31,848 nt of DNA from GCA-2684655 sp051278165 (GTDB lineage: Bacteria; Planctomycetota; UBA1135; UBA2386). Location: assembly GCA_051278165.1 (NCBI GenBank), contig JBNMNW010000033.1:1-31848 (forward strand). The letters are read 5' to 3'. Positions 8,840 to 17,321 of the stretch are shown here, piece by piece. Positions within the stretch are counted from its first letter, which is position 1. Every line of letters starts with the position of its first letter. A model generated the notes under the pieces. That model searched no databases. It was not told the origin of the DNA and saw only the letters and a program-made list of their open reading frames with translations. The position numbers were made by a program, and so were the translations under genes.

Positions 8840-11041
8840 ATGGAGTATGGTAAGAACATATTGCCGGATTTCCTCGCCTCCCAAACCCTCGCTCCCGCCT
8901 TGAATCGCCCCCTTCTAGCAGCCATCTGTCTCTGCTCTTCGCTATCCGCGCAAGACGTGTTCACAAGCTTCGAGTTCGATGACTTCTCTGGCAACTTCAC
9001 CCTTGGCACCGCGCCTTTCGATGCGACCTTCGACAACGGCCTTGCCCAAGTCATCGGCATCTCCTGGCTCTACACGTCGGGCAGCCACGCATGGATGATC
9101 GACGTCGCGCAAACGGGTGAAGTGACGTTTGGCACGCCGGCCGAGCAACTCGACTTCTTCGTGCGCGACCAGTTCTCCGACGTCAATGGAGTCTGCAAGG
9201 TCTTCGACACCAACAATCTCGAAGTCGCTTCGTTCAACATCTCCGAAGTTGACTGGACTCATGTCAGCCTGACAGCGCCGGTTGGTGGTCCTTACTACAA
9301 CCGCATCACGCTGCAACACAACGGCCCGCAAGGCTGGACCGTGATCGACGACTTCAACTACTACGCCGTCGGCGGTAGCTCAACGGGCCGGATTGCAGAC
9401 CCCATTCCTGCTGGCATCCCGATGAGCCCATTCAGTGTTCACCTGACGCCCGTCGCGACCGGACTCGAAGCTCCCAACTACGGCGCGGCCGACCCACTCG
9501 GTGGCAACAGGCTCTACGTTTCCGACCAAATCGGCATCGTCTGGAACCTCAACCTCGCAAATGGTGACCGCACGCCGTTCCTCGATGTGTCGTCGCGGCT
9601 GGTATCGCTTGGTGTCTTTGGACCAGGGTCATTCGATGAACGTGGCCTGCTCGGGATTGCATTCCATCCCGACTATGCGACCAACGGCTTGTTCTACACC
9701 TACACGTCAGAGCCAGTGAGCGGTGCTGCCGACTTCACCACGATGCCTCTGGGAACGACGGCCAATCACCAAACCGTCATCCTTGAGTGGACCGTCACGT
9801 CCCCGCAAACAGTTGGTGCGGTCGTCGACCCAAGTAGTGCCCGAGAAGTCCTTCGTGTTGACGAGCCACAGTTCAATCACGACGGTGGCTGCATTGCGTT
9901 TGGGCCAGACGGCTACCTTTACATCGGCCTTGGTGACGGCGGTGGTGCTGATGACCGTGACGGCCAAGAGTTCCTGGGCGGCCCAATCATCGGTCACTCC
10001 TTGGCTGGCAACGCGCAGAACGCGTGCAACATCCTCGGCTCCATTCTGCGCATTGATCCGCAAGGCACGAATGCAGCGAACGGCTCCTACGGCATCCCGC
10101 CGAGCAACCCGTTCTTGGGCACGAACCCCTACCTCGACGAGATCTACGCTTACGGCTTCCGCAACCCGTGGCGCTTCTCGTTTGACTCATTCAACGGCAA
10201 TCTCTACGTCGCCGACGTTGGCCAGAATGACGTCGAAGAAATCGATCTGGTCACTGCCGGCGGCAACTACGGGTGGCCCTTCATGGAGGGCTCCTTCTTC
10301 TTTGATCACAATGGCAACGAAGACGGGTTCGTATCGATCAACAATTCGGGCGGTCCAACCAACGTCATCGATCCGATTGCCGAGTTCGACCATGACGAAG
10401 GTGTTTCGATCATTGGCGGCTTTGTCTATCGCGGTAGCAACCTTCCTGGCTTGAGCGGCCGCTACATCTTTGCTGACTGGTCGCGCGAGTTCTTCGGCAA
10501 CAACGGTCGCCTGTTCCACTTGGTCGCAGCGGGCCAGATGCGCGAGTTCAACCTGCAGAACCCAGTCGACATGTCGCCCCTAGGCTTCGGTCTCGACAAC
10601 GATGGCGAGATCTACCTGATGGTCAACTCCACCGGCACACCATCTGGTGGCACCGGCATTGTCTATCGACTCGATCCATCGCCGACCGCGGCATGTGCCG
10701 TAACCAACGGTTCGGGCGTCAACCCGGTCGATTACTCGTGCGTGACGCTTCCCGCGCTCGGTTCAACATGGACCACATCGCTAGAGCACAACGCAACGAC
10801 CTGGCTAACCGCGCTCGGTTTGACTGTCGACCAAGGCACGCCCCTGTTCGTGCCAGCACTTGGCGGTGAGTTGTTGCTATCCCCCACCGCGCTAACCGTG
10901 GTGGTTGGCAGTGGCGACATCAACGTCGCCATTCCATCGACCGTCGCGTTGAGTGGCGCGATGTTCCACACGCAAGGCATGCGCATTGATGCAGGCAGCT
11001 TCGTGATGTTGAACGGCATCGACATCACGCTCGGCAACTAG
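8840..11041 (+). CDS. Secreted PQQ-dependent glucose/sorbosone dehydrogenase-like protein
   Basis: A 733-residue exported protein. The hydrophobic signal core is LLAAICLCSSLSA ending before QDV. The ATG at 8840 gives a long n-region, and an in-frame TTG at 8900 would give a more usual signal peptide. Residues about 40-170 form a beta-sandwich-like domain of unknown family. From about 195 to 615 it has soluble PQQ-dehydrogenase propeller motifs: DERGLLGIAFHPDY, FNHDGGCIAFGPDGYLYIGLGDGG, YGFRNPWRFSFD, VADVGQNDVEEID and GGNYGWPFMEG. The last about 110 residues are a Gly/Thr/Leu-rich beta domain similar in style to C-terminal modules of planctomycete exported proteins. Family members oxidise sugars with PQQ; the substrate here is unknown. 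Confidence 0.83.
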   Translation: MEYGKNILPDFLASQTLAPALNRPLLAAICLCSSLSAQDVFTSFEFDDFSGNFTLGTAPFDATFDNGLAQVIGISWLYTSGSHAWMIDVAQTGEVTFGTPAEQLDFFVRDQFSDVNGVCKVFDTNNLEVASFNISEVDWTHVSLTAPVGGPYYNRITLQHNGPQGWTVIDDFNYYAVGGSSTGRIADPIPAGIPMSPFSVHLTPVATGLEAPNYGAADPLGGNRLYVSDQIGIVWNLNLANGDRTPFLDVSSRLVSLGVFGPGSFDERGLLGIAFHPDYATNGLFYTYTSEPVSGAADFTTMPLGTTANHQTVILEWTVTSPQTVGAVVDPSSAREVLRVDEPQFNHDGGCIAFGPDGYLYIGLGDGGGADDRDGQEFLGGPIIGHSLAGNAQNACNILGSILRIDPQGTNAANGSYGIPPSNPFLGTNPYLDEIYAYGFRNPWRFSFDSFNGNLYVADVGQNDVEEIDLVTAGGNYGWPFMEGSFFFDHNGNEDGFVSINNSGGPTNVIDPIAEFDHDEGVSIIGGFVYRGSNLPGLSGRYIFADWSREFFGNNGRLFHLVAAGQMREFNLQNPVDMSPLGFGLDNDGEIYLMVNSTGTPSGGTGIVYRLDPSPTAACAVTNGSGVNPVDYSCVTLPALGSTWTTSLEHNATTWLTALGLTVDQGTPLFVPALGGELLLSPTALTVVVGSGDINVAIPSTVALSGAMFHTQGMRIDAGSFVMLNGIDITLGN

Positions 11042-11052
11042 CTGCCATGTTC

Positions 11053-11085
11053 ATTGAGTCCACCGCCATCAGCGGTGGGCTCGAT
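11053..11085. terminator. Bidirectional terminator hairpin
   Basis: A long hairpin with core GAGTCCACCGC / GCGGTGGGCTC around a CATCA loop (one G-T pair), extendable by three more pairs. It fills the 48-bp gap between the convergent dehydrogenase and MlaF-MlaE genes. Confidence 0.6.
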
Positions 11086-11089
11086 GGTG

Positions 11090-12589
11090 TCAGGCGTAGA
11101 CCAAGAACGTCAGGCCCGCGTGCACAGTGAGCACCAGCGCCATGCCCACGACGATTGCCGAGTTGACCGATTCGCCAACGTCTGCGCCAGAACGCTTCGG
11201 ACCCGTGCCGAGGTGGTAGCAGGCCACCGCAACCAGGTAGCCGGACAGCGTGGATTTGGCGAGGATGACCAGCACATCATGGGCGCTAACGGTCATGAAG
11301 TAGGCCGTCGCCCAGCCCACCATGGTGATTCCGGATGCAGCACTTGTCGCCAGCGCCGCAGCCAAAGCCGCCGCAACCACACCGCCGAGGGTGACCAACG
11401 GCATCGCGATCACCATGGCCCAGACCAGCGGCGTTAGCAGGTAGTCGGCCGGATTGACGCCCATCATGCGCAAGGCAGCGATCTGGTTGCTGCGCTTCAT
11501 TGTGCCGATGCGCGCAGATGCGCCTGCGGCAATGCGAGCGGTGAAGAAGAAGCCACTCAACATCGGCACCAAGACCGCGGTTGCGACCTTGCCAGTACCG
11601 GTCAGCAATGCGGTTTCGAAGCCGCCGTCGATCGGGTTGTTGCGCAAGGCAAAGAACGTTGCCAGACCACCGATGACGGCGCCGGCGACCGCCACGAACA
11701 ACGCAGGTTCCAGCGTGAAGCGCACCGTGGTGCGAACCACCTGGCCCATCTCGACAGGTGGCAGACGACGCACAGAATCGACAACCGTCTCACCAATCGC
11801 CGCGAGCTGTAGCAACATGCGGCGCAGCCAGTGCACCGCAGCAGGTTCGCCTTCGACAGCATCGGTTGTCTTCACGACCGCGTCTCGAGACTTCAACCGG
11901 AACTCTGGTGGTTCCAGACGCAACGACCGCGCCGGCCGATCGAGCACCAACACGCCGTCCGCGAACTCTTTGAAGGCTTCGATGTCGTGCGTGATGACGA
12001 TCGTCGTACGACCTTCGTCATGATCGTGAGCTTCGCGCAACAACTTGGCGATGGTGTGCGCCGCTTCTGGATCGAGACCAGCCGTTGGTTCGTCGCAGAG
12101 TAGCAACTGGGGCGACGACGCGAGTGCTCGTGCTACGGCCACCCGCTTACGCATGCCACCAGACAGTTGCGCAACCCGATCGGGCGGGTCTGGCAATCCT
12201 GCTTGTGCCAACAACGCTGGCGCCAATTTGCGCGAGCGACCAGCTGCCACCAGCGCCATCTCGACGTTTTGGCGCGGGCTCAACTCATCGAGCAGGCCTT
12301 CGTCTTGCAGGATCGCGGCGACGTCATTGTTAACTGAATCGGGTCGATCGCCGGTCAACGACTTACCGAACGCAATCAACTCGCCCGACATGCGCGGCGC
12401 GGGTTCGCGCGATTCGATCAAGCCCGCGAGGATGCGCAGCAGCGACGACTTACCGCCGCCACTCGTTCCTATGAACACGAAGAAGCCGTTCTTTGGCAAC
12501 GTCAAATTGACGCCTTCAAGCAGCACCTCTTCGCCGCCTGGGCGACGATGAGCTAGCCCGAAGTTGCGGAATACCAGCGCTTCACTCAT
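11090..12589 (-). CDS. MlaF-MlaE fusion: ABC lipid transporter ATPase plus permease
   Basis: A 499-residue protein from the ATG at 12589; the frame runs open further upstream, but that part is the antisense of the MCE gene. Residues 1-225 are an ABC ATPase: Walker A GTSGGGKSS (41-49), signature LSGGMRKRV (142-150), Walker B LLLCDEPTAGLD (162-173), switch His in VITHD. Residues about 285-499 are an MlaE permease with several membrane helices and the family motif region ARIAAGASARIGTMKRSNQIAALRMMG split over 351-377. In most bacteria MlaF and MlaE are separate polypeptides. Here the ATPase is joined to the permease through a roughly 60-residue linker. It is 25 bp downstream of the MCE gene, so both probably form one phospholipid-transport unit. 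Confidence 0.85.
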   Translation of the reverse strand: MSEALVFRNFGLAHRRPGGEEVLLEGVNLTLPKNGFFVFIGTSGGGKSSLLRILAGLIESREPAPRMSGELIAFGKSLTGDRPDSVNNDVAAILQDEGLLDELSPRQNVEMALVAAGRSRKLAPALLAQAGLPDPPDRVAQLSGGMRKRVAVARALASSPQLLLCDEPTAGLDPEAAHTIAKLLREAHDHDEGRTTIVITHDIEAFKEFADGVLVLDRPARSLRLEPPEFRLKSRDAVVKTTDAVEGEPAAVHWLRRMLLQLAAIGETVVDSVRRLPPVEMGQVVRTTVRFTLEPALFVAVAGAVIGGLATFFALRNNPIDGGFETALLTGTGKVATAVLVPMLSGFFFTARIAAGASARIGTMKRSNQIAALRMMGVNPADYLLTPLVWAMVIAMPLVTLGGVVAAALAAALATSAASGITMVGWATAYFMTVSAHDVLVILAKSTLSGYLVAVACYHLGTGPKRSGADVGESVNSAIVVGMALVLTVHAGLTFLVYA

Positions 12590-12614
12590 CACGAGTCTTA
12601 GAGCCCTAGTTGGG

Positions 12615-14084
12615 TTATTGCGGCCTGAGGTCCGCGGGCAGGTATTTGAGCGACACGATCGCAGACACAACGTCGCCGACCTTTCTGCCGAAGACCCCGA
12701 TGACTTTGCCGTCAGCTGCCACACAACCACCGAGGTTGCCTTCGCTGAGCACAAGGTCGCTTGCCATGGGTTGCATGGGCAGTTCGGCGCCATTGGGACC
12801 AGCTGCGCGAATCTGCAGCGGCACTCCTTCGACCTTGCCTTCGAAAACTAGATGATCACTCGGCGTGCCCAGTAAGTCTGGTGGCGCATCTTCGAGCACC
12901 AATGCCGCCAGGTCATGACCCGTTGCATCGACCCAAACGCGGTGCGCTCGCATGACGGTGCCATTGCCGAGATGCACCTTAGTCACTTCGTCGTCGATCT
13001 CTGGATCGCCCCAAGCGTCGCTTTCGGTGAACGATGCGTCGACCAGTGAGCGCGCGGTCACCACGACGCTGCGACCCGAACGATCGAGGAACAACACACC
13101 CGATCCGTGCCGCAAGATCTGGTCGTCGGCACTGAGCATGTCGCGCTCCACGGCTGCGTAGGTAACGCGGACCAACACGACATCATCTGGGATCGCGGGC
13201 TTGCCGGTGCTGTCTTGCTGCACAGCCTTACCTGGCACGGGCGAGATCTCAAATGCTGGTCGCGATAACTCGGCGGCCGCGCGGTAGCCGTCTTGCACCA
13301 ACACGCCTTCACCAGGTTGGCCGTAGTAGCTGATGTATGGCGTCAACAACGCGCTGATGTCGGTGACCGTGAAGCCACTGAGCAACGCACCACTGACGTT
13401 CGGGCGACCGACCCAGAACTTGGTCTTGTCGGTCACTGTTTGGCGATGCTCGCGTTGGATGCGCAACTGCACTTCGACGTGCGTGCCCGATGGTGCCAAC
13501 AAAACCGAACGCACATCGCCCGTCGGCACGCCACGGAAGATCACGGCGCTGCCTGGTTTAAGCGCGTAGTTCTCAGGCACCAGCAACGTCATCAACAGAT
13601 CGCCGTGCTCAACATCATCGAGAGCTTCCGGCTCGGCGTCGAGCGGTGGACGCTCGCGGCCGCCAATCAGGCTGCCGGGCGACAGTTCGGACTCACTGCC
13701 AGGTGGCGTGTAGAACGCGATGTAGGAATCACGAACCAACGTGTCGAGGCCGGAAGCTCCGCCCGTCAAGCCACCGAAGCGTGGAGTAACAACCCAGAAA
13801 CTCGAATTGACGCAGGCGTGGGCAGCGCCTTTTGGCTCGAGCAAAAGTTGCGCAACGGCCTTGTTGCCATCACCCGATATCGCAACCGAACGCACGGTTC
13901 CGACGGTAACACCGCGATAACGAACATCTGTTCCGGCACGCAATCCACGCGCGTTTCGGAACTCAACACTCAGCGAGAGTCCTGGCCGGTCATCAAGACT
14001 GCGCAGCAAGCGCACGATCCAAATGGCGGCAATGATGGCGCCGACCAAGGTCAGCAAGCCGATGAAGTAGCGTAGGCGATGCAT
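12615..14084 (-). CDS. MCE-domain lipid-transport protein with degenerate trypsin-like C-terminal domain
   Basis: A 489-residue protein anchored by one N-terminal helix (about 7-28). A first MCE domain (about 36-128) has VEFRNARGLRAGTDVRYRGVTVG. A second MCE-like domain (about 162-265) has LKPGSAVIFRGVPTGDV. This makes it a PqiB-like multi-MCE substrate-binding subunit for the following MlaF-MlaE fusion. Residues about 322-485 look like a trypsin/HtrA fold: GSGVLFLDRSG (327-337), VVTARSLVD where TAAHVV is expected (341-349), HDLAALVL (390-397) and EGNLGGCVAADGKVIGV (448-464). The catalytic His is replaced by Ser346 and the nucleophile by Leu451, with Asp391 kept, so it should not be proteolytic. 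The MCE assignment is firm; the pseudoprotease assignment is my reading of motifs. Confidence 0.82.
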   Translation of the reverse strand: MHRLRYFIGLLTLVGAIIAAIWIVRLLRSLDDRPGLSLSVEFRNARGLRAGTDVRYRGVTVGTVRSVAISGDGNKAVAQLLLEPKGAAHACVNSSFWVVTPRFGGLTGGASGLDTLVRDSYIAFYTPPGSESELSPGSLIGGRERPPLDAEPEALDDVEHGDLLMTLLVPENYALKPGSAVIFRGVPTGDVRSVLLAPSGTHVEVQLRIQREHRQTVTDKTKFWVGRPNVSGALLSGFTVTDISALLTPYISYYGQPGEGVLVQDGYRAAAELSRPAFEISPVPGKAVQQDSTGKPAIPDDVVLVRVTYAAVERDMLSADDQILRHGSGVLFLDRSGRSVVVTARSLVDASFTESDAWGDPEIDDEVTKVHLGNGTVMRAHRVWVDATGHDLAALVLEDAPPDLLGTPSDHLVFEGKVEGVPLQIRAAGPNGAELPMQPMASDLVLSEGNLGGCVAADGKVIGVFGRKVGDVVSAIVSLKYLPADLRPQ

Positions 14085-14154
14085 CGGTAGCTGCAGGTAG
14101 CCGAGCGAGCTCCAATTCCGTCGAGATCCTGGCCCGACTTGGAACCTTTGCTGG

Positions 14155-14321
14155 ATGTCCCGGACAGATATGCCGGGCTAGAAGGTTTGAACTAGATGTC
14201 CCGAGCTACGTGTCCCGAGCTAGATATCCCGGGCTAGATGTTCCGGGCTAGATGTCCCGGGCTAGATGTTCCGCGCTAGATGTCCCGGACTAGATGTTCC
14301 GGACTAGATGTCCCGGACTAG
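14155..14321. repeat. 14-bp tandem repeat array overlapping the gyrB stop codon
   Basis: Twelve consecutive units (one of 13 bp, the rest 14 bp). The consensus on the plus strand is ATGTCCCGGGCTAG. Units nearest gyrB are almost identical, and those farthest from it (14155-14209) are degenerate. From 14238 to 14321 units alternate TTCCG/TCCCG, giving a 28-bp higher-order period. The terminal CTA of the last unit (14318-14320) is the gyrB stop codon. Read in the gyrB sense, nearly every unit carries TAG, and because 14 is not a multiple of three, stops occur in all frames. Short GGAC/GTCC or CCGGG/CCCGG complementarity could give small hairpins in RNA. Confidence 0.9.
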
Positions 14322-16759
14322 ATATCAATGTTGGTGGCTTCGAGCGCGTGCTTCTCGATGAACGCTCGGCGAGGCTCAACCTCTGGTCCCATCAAGACCG
14401 TGAAGATGCGGTCCGCTTCGAGCGCGTCACTGACAGTGATACGGCGAAGGATGCGTCGCGATGGATCCATCGTCGATTCAAACAACTGCTGCGGGTTCAT
14501 TTCACCGAGACCCTTGTAGCGCTGAATCTCAACGCCGCTGCTGCACTCCTCGGTGACCTCCTCGACTGCTTCCATCAAGTTTGAGACGGGGGTGTTCTTG
14601 TCCTTCGCGACCACTTCCCAGCTGGGTTCCTCGCTGTTGCGCAAGGAGTCGGCAGTGATGCCAAGCTTAAGCAACTCGTTCAGCAGAGGCTTGAGTTCGC
14701 CACCGAGGAGCAAGGCATAGACCTCGACATCGGCGTCTTCGCGCTTGCACGGCGAATCCAGTCCTTCGTAGACGACCAACGCACTGCCCTTGGCCGCTGT
14801 TAGCGACTCGATCTTGGCCTGCATCTGATCATCGTTGTCCAAGAACGTGCCTTCGCCATCGTGCACCACGTAGTAGTGCGGCAGCACACAGTCGGGCACA
14901 GTCGCTTCGGCCAGGTAGTCGACGAACGGCACCGCATCACCAGCCGGCATGCGTCGCTTCTTGGTGACGATCTTGCCGACCGTCTCCATGATCTTGCGCA
15001 GCTCGGTGCCTTCGAACAGCTTGCCGTTGACCTGCTGCAACTTGAGTTGACCGAGGCCTAGGTCCGCGAGGATCGCGGCCTTCTCGGGTTCTTCGATCGC
15101 GTAACGCTCGATCTTACCCTTCTTGATCTTGTAGAGCGGGGGTTGCGCCACGTAGATGTGACCGCGGTTCACGAGCTCTGGCATCTTGCGATAGAAGAGC
15201 GTCAGCAACAGCGTGCGGATATGGGAGCCGTCAATATCGGCGTCCGTCATCACGATGATCTTGCCGTAGCGCAGCCTCTCGGTTTCGAACGGTTCGTCAA
15301 CGAAGCCCGTGCCAACCGCACTGATGATGGTCTGCACTTCCTCGTGGTTGAGGATGTTCTCGATGGTCGCCTTCTCGACGTTGAGGATCTTACCGCGCAA
15401 CGGCAGGATCGCTTGGTGGCTCATGCGACCTTGCTTGGCCGTGCCACCTGCAGAGTCACCCTCAACCAGGAACAGTTCGGCGTCTTCGCGGCGGGTGCCC
15501 TTGTGACAATCCGAAAGCTTGGCTGGCAGACCACCACCATCGATGGCGGACTTGCGACGCACTAGGTCGCGAGCCTTACGCGCAGCTTCGCGAGCCTTTA
15601 GTGCATCGAGTGCCTTGCTGAAGATCGCCTTGGGGACCGTCGGGTTCTCTTCGAAGTAGGTTCGCAGGCCTTCGCCGACGATTGTCTCGACCACGGATTG
15701 CACTTCACGGTTACCCAGCTTGATCTTGGTCTGGGACTCGAACTGCGGGTCCGGCACCTTGACCGACACGATCGCAGCGAGCCCTTCCTTGAAGTCATCA
15801 CCGGCCGGAACCGGATCCTTCTCCTTCAAGAACTTAGCATTGCGCGCCCAGTTGTTGAGCGTGCGCGTCAATGCTGTCCGGAACCCAACCAGGTGCGTGC
15901 CACCCTGGATCGTGTTGATGTTGTTGACGAACGAGAACACGTTCTCGTGGTAGGCATCGCTGTATTGCAGCGCGATTTCGACCTCGTAGATCTTCTCCGG
16001 ATCGGACGCCATCGGCATCTGCTGACAGAGGTAGACCACTTCCTTGTGGATCGCGTTCTTGCCGTGGTTGAGATCCTTGATGAACTCAACGAGGCCGAGC
16101 GGGAAGTTGAACTCTTCACCTTCGTCGGTGCGTTCGTCGAATAGCGTGATGATCAGGTTGGAGGAACCCATCAAGTAGGCCATCTCACGCAGACGCTTGC
16201 GCAGGATGTCGTAGGAGAACTCGGTGCTCTCCATGATCGACGGGTCCGCCTTAAACCGCATCGTCGTGCCGGTGCCTTCCGCCTTGCCAATGATCTTCAG
16301 ATCGCTGAGCGGCACACCGCGGCTGTAGCTCTGGCGATACAGGTTGCCGTTGCGCGAGACTTCGACGTCGAGTATTTCGGCCAACGCACAGACACAGCTG
16401 ATGCCGACGCCGTGCAGACCACCCGAAACCTTGTAGCTGCCTTTGTCGAACTTACCGCCCGAGTGCAACTTGGTCAGAATGACTTCGAGGGCAGGCTTGC
16501 CACTCTCGTGCATGTCGATCGGGATGCCGCGACCGTTGTCCTTGACCGAGATCGAACCATCCTTGTGCACGCGCACGTCGATGCGATCCGCAAGTCCAGC
16601 AAGTGCTTCGTCGATCGAGTTGTCCACGATCTCCCAAACGAGATGGTGCAACCCCTTCATGCCGGTGTCGCCGATATACATCGCGGGGCGTTTGCGCACC
16701 GCGTCGAGTCCTTCGAGGACCTTAATCGAACTGGCGTCGTAACTTGGATCTTGAGCCAT
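14318..16759 (-). CDS. gyrB: DNA gyrase subunit B
   Basis: An 813-residue protein from the ATG at 16759 (MAQDPSYDAS), chosen because family members begin just before IKVLEGLDAVRKRPAMYIGD. The frame stays open upstream to a GTG at 16843 that overlaps the dciA stop (GTGA), so a 28-residue extension by translational coupling is possible. GHKL ATPase motifs are clear: EIVDNSIDEA, DNGRGIPID and GGLHGVG. The TOPRIM part has EGDSAGGTAKQGR and TDADIDGSHIRTLLL, and the C-terminus has QRYKGLGEMNPQQL and TMDP. It supercoils DNA with GyrA, which is not in this window. The stop lies inside a tandem repeat array. Confidence 0.95.
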   Translation of the reverse strand: MAQDPSYDASSIKVLEGLDAVRKRPAMYIGDTGMKGLHHLVWEIVDNSIDEALAGLADRIDVRVHKDGSISVKDNGRGIPIDMHESGKPALEVILTKLHSGGKFDKGSYKVSGGLHGVGISCVCALAEILDVEVSRNGNLYRQSYSRGVPLSDLKIIGKAEGTGTTMRFKADPSIMESTEFSYDILRKRLREMAYLMGSSNLIITLFDERTDEGEEFNFPLGLVEFIKDLNHGKNAIHKEVVYLCQQMPMASDPEKIYEVEIALQYSDAYHENVFSFVNNINTIQGGTHLVGFRTALTRTLNNWARNAKFLKEKDPVPAGDDFKEGLAAIVSVKVPDPQFESQTKIKLGNREVQSVVETIVGEGLRTYFEENPTVPKAIFSKALDALKAREAARKARDLVRRKSAIDGGGLPAKLSDCHKGTRREDAELFLVEGDSAGGTAKQGRMSHQAILPLRGKILNVEKATIENILNHEEVQTIISAVGTGFVDEPFETERLRYGKIIVMTDADIDGSHIRTLLLTLFYRKMPELVNRGHIYVAQPPLYKIKKGKIERYAIEEPEKAAILADLGLGQLKLQQVNGKLFEGTELRKIMETVGKIVTKKRRMPAGDAVPFVDYLAEATVPDCVLPHYYVVHDGEGTFLDNDDQMQAKIESLTAAKGSALVVYEGLDSPCKREDADVEVYALLLGGELKPLLNELLKLGITADSLRNSEEPSWEVVAKDKNTPVSNLMEAVEEVTEECSSGVEIQRYKGLGEMNPQQLFESTMDPSRRILRRITVSDALEADRIFTVLMGPEVEPRRAFIEKHALEATNIDI

Positions 16760-16839
16760 ACGTAGGAGAGCAATCGCGGGCGTCTTCATGCCCGACAAAT
16801 GGAGTTGGTTGGCCGTCATCTCGACGACCGGTGTTTCGG

Positions 16840-17139
16840 TCACATCCGACCGGTGCCGCCAAGTCGAAACGTCAACTGGGCGATCGGTTCGTCTGGGACG
16901 AGTTCGTTAATACGAGTTCGGATCTCTTCGCGACGGAAACCTGAGAGTTCTGCAAACAGCGGCGCCGAGTTGAGTTCGACGACGAGTCGACCCTTACGGC
17001 AGCTGAGTATCTGAAAGTGAGGTGCCAGTTTGGCACCAAGTATCTGTTCGAGTGCGTCAACGTAGACCCGTCTAGATTTGCCAGAACCTGCCTGCTTGAG
17101 GATCTCGCGCAGGAAGTCGCTAGCTGGCTTTGGTTCCAC
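16840..17139 (-). CDS. dciA: DUF721/DciA-like helicase-loading protein
   Basis: A 99-residue protein with a GTG start at 17139. The pattern SDFLREILKQAGSGK...YVDALEQILGAKLAPHFQILSCRKGRLVVELNSAPLFAELSGFRREEIRTRINE (shown in parts) is that of DUF721. DciA is the ancestral bacterial loader of the DnaB helicase. It lies between dnaN and gyrB, the place where recF is often found, as in many phyla where DUF721 clusters with dnaA, dnaN and gyrase genes. Its stop overlaps a possible upstream GTG start of gyrB by GTGA. It is short for the family, essentially the core domain alone. Confidence 0.75.
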   Translation of the reverse strand: MEPKPASDFLREILKQAGSGKSRRVYVDALEQILGAKLAPHFQILSCRKGRLVVELNSAPLFAELSGFRREEIRTRINELVPDEPIAQLTFRLGGTGRM

Positions 17140-17182
17140 GTTGAGTTACTTGCGAGCCAAGTCAGCTAGGTGCCAACCAACT

Positions 17183-17321
17183 TGGTTTTCTACCACTGGT
17201 TGGGGGCCACTGGTTAAGCACCGCTATTTAGGCGCTACTCGTTATGCACTAGGTCTTGAGCACCACGTCTTAAGCACCACGTCTTAAGCACCACTCTTAG
17301 GCACCACGTCTTAAGCACCAC
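17183..17321. repeat. 14-bp tandem repeat array overlapping the dnaN stop codon
   Basis: Ten units of 14 bp (one of 13), with plus-strand consensus GTCTTAAGCACCAC. Four copies at 17267-17321 are identical or nearly so. Units then decay steadily with distance (17253, 17239, 17225, 17211, 17197, 17183) toward dciA. The last unit contains TTA at 17311-17313, the dnaN stop codon (TAA on the sense strand). Each good unit carries CTTAAG, so sense-strand stop codons fall in all frames. The sequence is unrelated to the gyrB array but has the same period and placement. Confidence 0.88.

Noticed and set aside
11454..12551. Plus-strand frames of up to 189 codons opposite the MlaF-MlaE gene
   Set aside because: They are antisense shadows with Arg/Ser/Thr-rich, patternless translation.
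12590..12793. An N-terminal extension of the MlaF-MlaE protein from 12793
   Set aside because: The extra 68 residues are antisense-like, overlap the end of the MCE gene and precede a normal ATPase start at 12589.
14155..14321. The array as a CRISPR
   Set aside because: Units are directly adjacent 14-mers with no unique spacers, and no cas gene is present.
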